A stretch of 62,123 bases of DNA. It comes from an uncultured Flavobacteriales bacterium. GTDB taxonomy: Bacteria; Bacteroidota; Bacteroidia; Flavobacteriales_D; Sanyastnellaceae. Location of the stretch: assembly GCA_905479115.1 (NCBI GenBank), contig CAJQLF010000024.1:1-62123 (forward strand). The letters run 5' to 3'. The translations under genes and the position numbers were made by a program. The notes beneath the pieces were generated by a model, which saw only the letters and a program-made list of their open reading frames with translations, was not told the DNA's origin and searched no databases. Positions 1 to 7,380 of this stretch are shown piece by piece (within the stretch, counting starts at the first letter, position 1; each line of letters begins with the position of its first letter).

Positions 1-1451
1 ACCAAAGCGCTCAATCCGCGCTCTTGAGGTTTGCCTTTTATAGTCAACCACGTATCAAAAACTTCTTCCACCAGAGCGCATTGATCGCTGTGCTGTTGCC
101 GCCAAATTTTCCTCCATTTCTTGCGGACTTGTTGCAGCTCCTGTTCCATCCGGGACAATGCCGCCCGAGTCGTTGGGACCGCATCACCTGGAATGCCTTC
201 GGCATAAGCCACGAGCGCTTTGGACCACGCATCAAAAGGACCGGCTACCTCGCCCAATCGATTCAATTCCAAATCCACCCAATACGTGCGAGCGACCTCG
301 CCTGTCCACCATCCTTTAAGTGGATTCCATTGGATCCATTCGACTGCATGGCTCGCTCGTTCGTCGATAACTAAGGCACCATCTCGAAGCAACAGGGCCG
401 GCTGGGAAATCCGATGATGGACAAAGCTCTTTCCGAGAGATAGCCAATATGCCACTTCCGAGGGGCCTCCAACGAATGCCGCACTTTGCAACAACCACTC
501 TTGATAGAGCGGACGCAACGCCGCATTGGGACTATTCTGTTCCGGACGAAGAGTCTTCCAAGCTTCGTCCCCCTTACCCTGTTTTTGCTGGTCGGTTGAC
601 CAGCGGTCAGCCCTCGTTCGCAAACCATTAGCGTCCAAAACGAACAGGTTGTTATCCCTTGGCTGCAAAGGCGCTTCACCCCAGCGGCTAGAAAAAGCTG
701 CGTTCGATTCTTTCAAACTGCCCTTGATTCCCTGCCCGTTCCACTCAGATTTCCAGAGAAATTGGACCATTTCCTTGAGTTGAACATCGTTGCCATCGAT
801 GAGCAATACGTCATCATCGGGAAACCAATCCAGCAACCACCCTCGCATGCGATCGGCCAAGGTAACCGCCTTCACAGGTGATACGCCTGGACTCACCCCT
901 TGGCGCTGACACCATGCATTCCATGACGCCTCCGCCTTGAAGTCCCATGGTATCATACCCACCGGAGTCGTCGGTTTGTAAGTACTAGGATTCCACCGAA
1001 AGGAATCCCCGCGAGCTCCATTCGTCTCCGAAATTTCTTCAAAATCATGGTCCTCCGATGCCATCCAAAAAACAACAATGGAAGGTGTGCCACTTGCGCG
1101 AAGTTTTCTCGACCAACGCAGAGCGGATAGAATTTTGTAATGAAAATAAGCCGGGCCCCCTCCTGCCTGCAATTGATGTCCAACGCTTATCACTTCCGCA
1201 CCCGACCGGAATTCTTCCAGCGCATGTGGTGCAGCCATCGCCAGTCTTTCGTACTGCCCCGAAATGGCATCAGCAACGCGAGAGCGGCGATCCATTTCAA
1301 TGCCTCCACGTCGGTTTATTGCGGCCCGAACCCCGTGAAAATCTCCTGTTCCAGGCCAAAATGCGTTGCACGAATCTGCATCGTTGCACCAATCCGCTGC
1401 CGGCGAGTCGGCAGGGAGCAACTGCGATTGAGGAATCAACTGCTCCATCAT
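1..1451 (-). CDS. bshC: Bacillithiol biosynthesis cysteine-adding enzyme BshC (C-terminus cut by window edge)
   Basis: BshC adds cysteine to glucosaminyl-malate, the last step of bacillithiol synthesis, in the cytoplasm. Reading the minus strand from the ATG at 1451 gives an uninterrupted frame of 483 codons running off the left edge. The family's nucleotide-binding signatures are visible: SVGHQLQAGGGPAYFHYKIL at about residues 89-108, and WMASEDHDFEEIS at about 129-141, matching the GHQ and EDHD motifs of BshC. The usual length is about 530 residues, so about 45-50 C-terminal residues are missing. An in-frame TAG two codons upstream of the ATG pair fixes the start. It lies 14 bp downstream of the T9SS type B gene on the same strand. 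No bshA or bshB is in the window; in Bacteroidota these are often unlinked. Confidence 0.93.
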   Translation of the reverse strand, partial: MMEQLIPQSQLLPADSPAADWCNDADSCNAFWPGTGDFHGVRAAINRRGGIEMDRRSRVADAISGQYERLAMAAPHALEEFRSGAEVISVGHQLQAGGGPAYFHYKILSALRWSRKLRASGTPSIVVFWMASEDHDFEEISETNGARGDSFRWNPSTYKPTTPVGMIPWDFKAEASWNAWCQRQGVSPGVSPVKAVTLADRMRGWLLDWFPDDDVLLIDGNDVQLKEMVQFLWKSEWNGQGIKGSLKESNAAFSSRWGEAPLQPRDNNLFVLDANGLRTRADRWSTDQQKQGKGDEAWKTLRPEQNSPNAALRPLYQEWLLQSAAFVGGPSEVAYWLSLGKSFVHHRISQPALLLRDGALVIDERASHAVEWIQWNPLKGWWTGEVARTYWVDLELNRLGEVAGPFDAWSKALVAYAEGIPGDAVPTTRAALSRMEQELQQVRKKWRKIWRQQHSDQCALVEEVFDTWLTIKGKPQERGLSAL

Positions 1452-1465
1452 TGAACCCTACTGAA

Positions 1466-2524
1466 TCAACGAATCAAATTAATAGCGCCCGATTCAGAAA
1501 TGGTCATTCCGTCAGCATCCTGCAACTCCATTTGCCAGATATACAAACCAGCTGCTGCCGCTTCGTTGGAAAATGATTGCCCATCCCATCCGTTCGATTC
1601 TCCTCTCAATTCATAGACGAGTTCCCCCCACCGGGAGTACACTTCAAATCGCAGCATGGTCAAGTTTTTCCAAACGGGCAGAAACACATCATTTTCGCCA
1701 TCGTCATTGGGGGTGAATGCGTTTGGCACAAACCAAGCTGGCTCGGTTTCCAGGTCAATGACATCCGTCACCGGTTTGCGATCGGGACCGCGAACATCCA
1801 CCTCATCCTGTGTCATTTCACCTTCCGAAACAACCAAACTAAAATCATCCACAAAACAGTAGGCCATGGAAGGCTGATTCCCTTCAATCACTTCAATCGT
1901 CCGGTCAGCATCGGCGCCAAATGCACCCCAAGTGAAATGGGTCCACGCGGCATCCGCTACGAAGGTGAATGAAATCGTCTCCCACTCTCGGCTAAAAAAA
2001 ACGGGTGACAGCACGAAGTGTGGCAACTCTGTCATGGGATTAGCGCCCTGTTGTTGAAGAGGTCCCATGGAAAAGTGCATGCCCAATTCCCCGATCCCCA
2101 GACCACCTTCCGAGAAAGGCGTAAGTTCTCCGCTGGTCATGCGAAAAGTTAACCTGTAGCGAGCGCCTACATTCAAAGGACTAGAAAAGGTCCCCGAGAG
2201 GTATTCACGGCGGTTTGTACCGCCTGCACCGCAGGCCATAAATCCAGCTACAGCCATGCCTTGATAAGGCGAAACAAGAGCAACTGGCGTTTCGGGAAGG
2301 TCTCCTCCCCCAGCGCCTTGAATGTGAAAAACATCCGGGCTGTTTTCAGAACTGCCTGTCGAAGTCCAACCCGACGCCAGCGACCATTGTCCCGTCGTTG
2401 TTGGCAAAGCAAGCAAATCTTCGAACCCACCATTCACAATCACTTGACCCGACACAGAGTGTCCAGCCGCGAGCGCCATTAATAGGCTCAAAGCCAAGAG
2501 GTAGGAATGTAAGTTGCGTTTCAT
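1466..2524 (-). CDS. Secreted protein with T9SS type B (CHU_C-like) sorting domain
   Basis: A 352-residue exported protein. Residues 1-26 form a signal peptide ending near VSGQ. The mature N-terminal half, starting VIVNGGFED, resembles the jelly-roll, carbohydrate-binding-like domains that often begin 'NGGFE'. The last ~85 residues are a type B sorting domain of the gliding-motility family: VPNAFTPNDDGENDVF, then FEVYSRWGELVYE and GLYIWQMELQDADG. Such domains send proteins through the type IX secretion system to the cell surface. No catalytic motif is visible, so adhesion or sugar binding is only an inference. A TATCTTTT box ends 9 bp upstream of the ATG. Confidence 0.85.
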   Translation of the reverse strand: MKRNLHSYLLALSLLMALAAGHSVSGQVIVNGGFEDLLALPTTTGQWSLASGWTSTGSSENSPDVFHIQGAGGGDLPETPVALVSPYQGMAVAGFMACGAGGTNRREYLSGTFSSPLNVGARYRLTFRMTSGELTPFSEGGLGIGELGMHFSMGPLQQQGANPMTELPHFVLSPVFFSREWETISFTFVADAAWTHFTWGAFGADADRTIEVIEGNQPSMAYCFVDDFSLVVSEGEMTQDEVDVRGPDRKPVTDVIDLETEPAWFVPNAFTPNDDGENDVFLPVWKNLTMLRFEVYSRWGELVYELRGESNGWDGQSFSNEAAAAGLYIWQMELQDADGMTISESGAINLIR

Positions 2525-2533
2525 GGTTCTTGG

Positions 2534-2541
2534 AAAAGATA
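2534..2541 (-). promoter_or_regulatory. Candidate Bacteroidota -7 box for the T9SS type B gene
   Basis: On the minus strand this reads TATCTTTT, 7 of 8 matches to TAnnTTTG, 9 bp before the ATG at 2524. No convincing -33 TTG was checked. It would give a short leader. Confidence 0.4.
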
Positions 2542-2573
2542 CGACAATCTGCTTATTTCAGCGAAATGGTCGG

Positions 2574-3416
2574 TCACTCACTTGCAAGGGAGTAAACAAC
2601 CTTTAACCCCATGTAATGGTTCTGTTGGGCCAAAGGCGTCAACAATCCAGTGGCACAAACGGACCACCTCGGAGAGGCGAGTTTCCAGCCCATGGTCCAG
2701 GTGATGCGCGGTTGCCATATCGATCGATCCAACGCTCCCTCTATGAACGGCGTGGAATCCAATTCAGGCGATTGAAACTGAATGCGCCCTTGGCGTTTGG
2801 TTCCCACCGCAATACCCAATCCCAATGAAGCCAAAAACCGATCCGAATGGGCGGAAAGTCGAATCATCACGAACGGGGAAACCGTTTGTTGGAAGTCAAT
2901 GGGGACGGCCAATGTATCCGTTTCCACGCCCGTGCCAGCGCCTATGGGAAATCGCTCATACGTCACCTGCTGCAGCCCTTCTGCTCCAGAAGCTGGGAGA
3001 AACCCAATCAAGGAATCGGCCAACAGGTTGACCCGGACTGTTTGAAGGGAAGACGCATTCAATCCAACCCATGCCGACCAGTCAATCGAAAATGGTTTGC
3101 GAAAATCACGTGGTCGCTGCATCTGCCAGACGACCGATTGAATTTCAAGTGCTCGGTCGTATCTCCCTGTCCATTCATGCCAACGATCTTCGACTCCTCG
3201 CCCCCCTATACCTATCACCAATCCCACATCGATTCGAGACAAATTCCATGAATCCGTTCGTTTAGTGCGGGATGTTGCGATGGAGTCAAATTGAACCTGA
3301 GCATCAATCGCGATGACGCGTTGGTCTATGATCAACGAATCTTGCTCAGTCGCCGATGCCGTCATGGCGACGAAGAGGGCGGATGCGGCCGCGAAGCCTC
3401 GATGAAATCGGCTCAT
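2574..3416 (-). CDS. Exported hypothetical protein, probable outer-membrane beta-barrel
   Basis: 280 residues. A signal peptide (residues 1-22, cut near ASATEQ) precedes a sequence with alternating polar and hydrophobic residues and a C-terminus GLKVVYSLASE, which resembles the final strand of an outer-membrane barrel although it does not end in an aromatic residue. I recognise no family. It is the third gene of a tight minus-strand unit: ECF sigma factor, anti-sigma-like protein, then this gene 9 bp downstream. That position suggests an envelope component whose expression or sensing is tied to the sigma pair. This is inference from context. Confidence 0.6.
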   Translation of the reverse strand: MSRFHRGFAAASALFVAMTASATEQDSLIIDQRVIAIDAQVQFDSIATSRTKRTDSWNLSRIDVGLVIGIGGRGVEDRWHEWTGRYDRALEIQSVVWQMQRPRDFRKPFSIDWSAWVGLNASSLQTVRVNLLADSLIGFLPASGAEGLQQVTYERFPIGAGTGVETDTLAVPIDFQQTVSPFVMIRLSAHSDRFLASLGLGIAVGTKRQGRIQFQSPELDSTPFIEGALDRSIWQPRITWTMGWKLASPRWSVCATGLLTPLAQQNHYMGLKVVYSLASE

Positions 3417-3425
3417 GCCGGAAAT

Positions 3426-3968
3426 TTACTCCTTCACTCTCACAGTTGCGGGCATCACCCACACTTCTGAATCGGTTTCATGCAAAATCGCTGGCAATTC
3501 CTGGGAGTTAGAGACAACAGGCTGAACAGAACGACTTGCCACCGCTTCGAGGTTATCGGGTCGGGCGTTCTCCACAGCATCTGAGTCCTCGAGGACAATG
3601 GATGCACTGGCAGCAGCAGCAGCAGCGGGCAGGACATCATCGTGCACTTCCTGTTTCTGAATTGGCTGTTCCTCCTGATCCAGGACCTCCAACGTAACAG
3701 GCATAGCAACAGGCGCAGCAACAGGAACAGCAACAGGCGGAGTTTCAGTGACAACACGGGTTGTATTCATCGTTCCATTTACTCCGTATGCGAGCGCACC
3801 CAGAACCAGGATTCCGGTCCCAATCACACCTAGTTTTTTGCGGCGACTGTTCTTCGCCATGGCCGCGAAAATAGCGCCCTCGATTTGCTGGGGAGGCGTG
3901 ATGGCCTCGTCGGCAAACTGAGACTGGATGTAGTGGTCAAATTCTTCGTTCTTCATCTTTTTCTGCAT
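3426..3968 (-). CDS. Putative anti-sigma factor, single transmembrane segment
   Basis: 180 residues. The start overlaps the sigma-factor stop by one base (TAATG), typical of a coupled sigma/anti-sigma pair. The N-terminal ~40 residues are a short charged cytoplasmic part (KNEEFDHYIQSQFADEAITP). One transmembrane helix follows (about residues 45-62, LGVIGTGILVLGALAYGVNG). The periplasmic tail is rich in Pro, Val and Ala (TPPVAVPVAAPVAMPV). It lacks the ZAS zinc motif HxxxCxxC, so it is not a classical ZAS anti-sigma factor. The function is inferred from its position, topology and small cytoplasmic domain. Confidence 0.65.
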   Translation of the reverse strand: MQKKMKNEEFDHYIQSQFADEAITPPQQIEGAIFAAMAKNSRRKKLGVIGTGILVLGALAYGVNGTMNTTRVVTETPPVAVPVAAPVAMPVTLEVLDQEEQPIQKQEVHDDVLPAAAAAASASIVLEDSDAVENARPDNLEAVASRSVQPVVSNSQELPAILHETDSEVWVMPATVRVKE

Positions 3969-4531
3969 TATTCCTTCTTGGCGCGCTGTGACATCGCATG
4001 CAAAACATCCTGCAAATATCTGCGTGCCCGACTCAACTGGCTCTTGGACGTGTTCAAGTCGATTCCCAATTGCTCGGCAATCTCCTTGTGCTTGAATCCA
4101 TCAATGACATATAACTTAAACACCATTCCGTATCCCTTTGGCAATTGAGCGATGGCTTTCGCCAGTTCGTCTTTTGTGAAGTCTATTTCCTTGAACGCTT
4201 CAAAATCGTTGGGGGTTGCATGCACCTCCTCAATATCCAATTGAAATTGGTGCTTTTGATTGCGACGATAATGGGTAATGGCGGTATTGACGACAATTCT
4301 TCTTAACCACCCTTCAAAGCTATTGTGCTCACTGAATGACTTGATGTGGCGGAATACCTTGATCCACGCCTCTTGCATCACATCTTCTGCATCCACTCGG
4401 GCATTGGTATACCGAATCGCTACTGCAAACATCATGGAACTGTAGCGCGCATAAACCTGACGCTGGGCGTTTGAATCACCCTTTTTACACCTTTCGATGA
4501 TATGTATGTCTGCCGCTTCCATTGCTCGCAT
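3968..4531 (-). CDS. RNA polymerase sigma-70 factor, ECF subfamily
   Basis: 187 residues with both ECF domains. Region 2 holds DAEDVMQEAWIKVFRHIKSF followed by FEGWLRRIVVNTAITHYRR. Region 4 is a helix-turn-helix, LPKGYGMVFKLYVIDGFKHK then EIAEQLGIDLNTSKSQLSRA. There is no C-terminal extension. I start at the ATG at 4531; a TTG one codon upstream and a second ATG at 4522 are alternatives. GGGAGG lies 8 bp before the 4531 ATG, a rare Shine-Dalgarno-like sequence here; the overlapping TTCTTTTG also resembles a -7 box and would favour 4522. The gene probably drives its own operon with the two genes downstream. Confidence 0.9.
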   Translation of the reverse strand: MRAMEAADIHIIERCKKGDSNAQRQVYARYSSMMFAVAIRYTNARVDAEDVMQEAWIKVFRHIKSFSEHNSFEGWLRRIVVNTAITHYRRNQKHQFQLDIEEVHATPNDFEAFKEIDFTKDELAKAIAQLPKGYGMVFKLYVIDGFKHKEIAEQLGIDLNTSKSQLSRARRYLQDVLHAMSQRAKKE

Positions 4532-4564
4532 CAAAAGAACCTCCCGATCAGCGCATTGGTTGCG

Positions 4565-5593
4565 TCAGGATGGCGCGTTGAAATAATCTGGGGGCACACC
4601 CAACCAAGCCAGAGCAGCTCCACTGAATAATTGATTCAATTGGTCTTGTGACAATCCCATTTCAAGCATGTAGGCACCCAATTCCAAATCTCCCAACGGA
4701 AAAGGATAGTCTGACCCCATGCAGATGCGCTCAGCCCCTTGCATTTTGAGCACGTAATTCAACAGGTCCGCATCGTGCGTGATGCTATCAATCCAAAATT
4801 TCCCCAAGTATTCCCGAGGATTGACTTCATTGTCCACGGCCACTAAATCTGGTCGGCAACGGTAGCCGTGTTCAAAGCGTCCCAACGTCGGCAAAAACGA
4901 GCCCCCCGCATGACTGAACATAACACGCAGACCGGGCAACCGCTCGAGCACTCCACCAAAGATCATCGAACTCGCTGCGCGGGCGGTCTCTGCCGGCATC
5001 CCAACCAGCCATGGAAGCCAATACTTCTCCATTTGTTCTTTGCCCATCATGTCCCAGGGATGAACCATCACCGCCATACTCAACTTATCGCAGGCCTCAA
5101 AGAAGGGAAAGAATCGATCATCCGAGAGGTTCATTCCGTTGATATTGGAGCCAATCTGCACCCCCAAATGACCCTGAGCTTGAGCACGCTCTAACTCCCG
5201 AATGGCTCGGTCCGTATCCTGCATAGGAACCGTTGCGAGTCCCGCATAATGCATCGGGTCATTCGCTACAAGATTCGCGATGTGGTCGTTCAAAAACTGA
5301 GCGATTTCCTCGGCATATGCCACAGGCGCGTCATAATTAAACATCACAGGAATCGTACAAACCACCTGCACCTGGGTCGAATGCGCGGCGTATTCCTTCT
5401 TTCTGACGTTCTCATCCCAGCAATTTTCGCCGATTTCACGAAAAAAATGATTTCCCTGCATCATCCGTGCAAAGCCTTTGCGGCTGCCGTGTTCTAAATG
5501 AATAAATTGTCCTCCACCGAAACGCTCGGACCATTTGGGCATTTCCCGGGGAAGAATGTGGGTATGGGTGTCAATTCTGAGCATGGAATTCAT
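4565..5593 (-). CDS. 2-amino-3-carboxymuconate-6-semialdehyde decarboxylase (ACMSD-like amidohydrolase)
   Basis: 342 residues, close to the ~336 of animal ACMSD. The enzyme decarboxylates the ring-opened 3-hydroxyanthranilate product, steering tryptophan/kynurenine catabolism away from quinolinate and NAD. The metal-binding motif DTHTHILPRE (residues 8-17) starts the TIM barrel. Other signatures that align with ACMSD are ENCWDENVR, VPVMFNYDAP, VHPWDMMG, KYWLPWLVGMPAET, MFSHAGGSFLPTLGRFEHGY and GSDYPFPLGDLE (metal-ligand Asp). No other kynurenine-pathway gene is in the window. It is 18 bp downstream of the oligopeptide-binding lipoprotein gene, so the two probably share a transcript. A relative acting on another hydroxylated aromatic acid is possible. 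Confidence 0.85.
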   Translation of the reverse strand: MNSMLRIDTHTHILPREMPKWSERFGGGQFIHLEHGSRKGFARMMQGNHFFREIGENCWDENVRKKEYAAHSTQVQVVCTIPVMFNYDAPVAYAEEIAQFLNDHIANLVANDPMHYAGLATVPMQDTDRAIRELERAQAQGHLGVQIGSNINGMNLSDDRFFPFFEACDKLSMAVMVHPWDMMGKEQMEKYWLPWLVGMPAETARAASSMIFGGVLERLPGLRVMFSHAGGSFLPTLGRFEHGYRCRPDLVAVDNEVNPREYLGKFWIDSITHDADLLNYVLKMQGAERICMGSDYPFPLGDLELGAYMLEMGLSQDQLNQLFSGAALAWLGVPPDYFNAPS

Positions 5594-5611
5594 TGCTTCG
5601 TGCTCTCCAAG

Positions 5612-7300
5612 TTACGGGTTATGACCTAAGTCTTCGTCTGGACTGAACGTTCCGTTGCTGTATTCCTCATTCCGTTTGTGCACTCGCCTCAAATCCAACC
5701 GATTGACCGCATTGATTTCCCATCCCTTGATTTCTTTTCGCAAAAAGTGGGTCACCTGATCATGAAACAAAGGAATTACGGGGAGATCCCGAGCGATCAT
5801 CGCATTCAACTTTCTGTACATCGCTAACCGACTGGTCTCCTGCGGTTCGTTGATTGCCTCTTGCATCAAAGACTCAAACTCCTCAGAAGTGTAGTGCGTG
5901 TAATTGGGTCCGCCAGGAGCAAAGTTAGCTTGAGAAAACAGCGAGAGGAAGTTCTCTGCGTCAGGGTAATCTGCAAGCCATGATTTTCGGAACATTTGTG
6001 CCTTTCCGTTTGCCACACGCTCCCGGTGCGTAGAAGGTGAAACCACATCCACCGCCACTTTCAAACCGAGGGATTCCCATTGAAATTGCAACGCCGAGCA
6101 TAAGTCGGTGTAATCTGAGGTCGTCAAAATGACCAATTCTGACCATGGCTGAGGACGCACTTTCCGGATGGAATCTAGCATGGCCTGAGCCCGCGCAAGA
6201 TCGCGCTCGAACGCGCTCGGCTGAGTCATTCCTAACAGGGCGGGCGGAACAAAATCCGTCGTGGGAACCACCGACCCCCGCCGCAACGAAGTGGCGATGC
6301 CCTGCCGATCAATAGCCAAGGAGAGGGCTCGCCGAACCTCGACGTCCAGCCAAGGTTGCCATGCCTCACTATCTGATTCCACATGAATGCCCACATAATC
6401 TGTTTTCAAAAAGGGCGTCTTCTCCATGCGCAACTTCTCGGCATGTCGAGGTCTTAACCCACCATTCCCATCCAGTAACTCCTCCATGTAAGCAGGATGC
6501 AAGCCACTCATGAAATCGTAGCGCCCTTGAAGTAATCCTTGGTACTCCGCCCCCATGTCAGCGGCAAAACCAATGTGGACAGCATCGAGGTAAGGCAAGG
6601 CTTCCCCTGCCTCATCTCGCTCCCAATAAGTGGGGTTCTTATGCAGCACACAAGCCACATCCTCCATCCACCAGGCCAATTGAAACGGGCCCGAACCCAC
6701 CGGATGACGTCTAAAATCCTCTCCAAAATGCTCTACAGCTTCTCGGGGCACAATGTTGGCATAGGCTGTGGCCAGCAACCCCAAGAAAGGCGGGAAAGAT
6801 TCGCGGAGGTAAAACCGGACGGTATCCCTTCCAAGTGCAACCATCCCAGCACCCGGCGCATTCCGGTCCAATGGATCCAGAATCCATTGACCCGCCGAGG
6901 CCCATTGGGGATCCCGGATTCGGTTGAGACTATAAATAACATCGGCCGCGACGACCTCTCGGCCATTCTCCAAGCCTGAGACCTCCGGTGAATGAGAAAA
7001 TCGCACACCATCGCGCATCACAAACGTCCAAGTCCTGCCCGAATCTGAAGAAAAAAAAGATTCAGCAACACATGGCTTCACTTGTAATCCAGCGTCCAAT
7101 TCCACCAAGCCATCAAACAGTTGATCCACTACCCACATCGGTTCGAGTGTGCGTGCAAAAGCGGGATCAAGCGAATTGATGTTGGCACTTTCGTTGTATC
7201 GAAAAACGCTTGGGTCCGATTCCAAACCCGACGTGCAACCCAAAAAGCAACCGGCCATACAGGCGATCAAAATGGTCAGCTTTGACTGGTTCAATTTCAC
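5612..7300 (-). CDS. ABC transporter substrate-binding lipoprotein, peptide/nickel family (SBP_bac_5)
   Basis: 562 residues. It begins with a lipoprotein signal (IACMAGCFLGCTSG, lipid-modified Cys near residue 22), followed by the family N-terminus FRYNESANINSLDPAFA. Further family landmarks are the AADVIYSLNRI segment, VGSGPFQLAWW, ALSLAIDRQGI and the late DYPDAENFLSLF. Binding of oligopeptides or a related small ligand outside the inner membrane is expected. No permease or ATPase genes accompany it; in Bacteroidota these lipoproteins are often solitary. The start is GTG, chosen because it immediately precedes the Lys-containing lipoprotein signal and sits 4 bp after a TATCTTGT box. It is divergent from the TonB receptor. 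Confidence 0.9.
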   Translation of the reverse strand: MKLNQSKLTILIACMAGCFLGCTSGLESDPSVFRYNESANINSLDPAFARTLEPMWVVDQLFDGLVELDAGLQVKPCVAESFFSSDSGRTWTFVMRDGVRFSHSPEVSGLENGREVVAADVIYSLNRIRDPQWASAGQWILDPLDRNAPGAGMVALGRDTVRFYLRESFPPFLGLLATAYANIVPREAVEHFGEDFRRHPVGSGPFQLAWWMEDVACVLHKNPTYWERDEAGEALPYLDAVHIGFAADMGAEYQGLLQGRYDFMSGLHPAYMEELLDGNGGLRPRHAEKLRMEKTPFLKTDYVGIHVESDSEAWQPWLDVEVRRALSLAIDRQGIATSLRRGSVVPTTDFVPPALLGMTQPSAFERDLARAQAMLDSIRKVRPQPWSELVILTTSDYTDLCSALQFQWESLGLKVAVDVVSPSTHRERVANGKAQMFRKSWLADYPDAENFLSLFSQANFAPGGPNYTHYTSEEFESLMQEAINEPQETSRLAMYRKLNAMIARDLPVIPLFHDQVTHFLRKEIKGWEINAVNRLDLRRVHKRNEEYSNGTFSPDEDLGHNP

Positions 7301-7304
7301 CTGG

Positions 7305-7312
7305 ACAAGATA
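7305..7312 (-). promoter_or_regulatory. Candidate -7 box for the peptide-binding lipoprotein gene
   Basis: Minus-strand TATCTTGT, 4 bp before the GTG at 7300, resembles TAnnTTTG. A TTG lies 20 bp further upstream, the spacing expected for a Bacteroidota -33 element. If real, the mRNA is nearly leaderless. Confidence 0.45.
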
Positions 7313-7380
7313 GTGACCAACAAATGCTAATTCAATTTGTTATTCCATCGATTGATGTCTGACCGTCTTAATTTCGCGCC

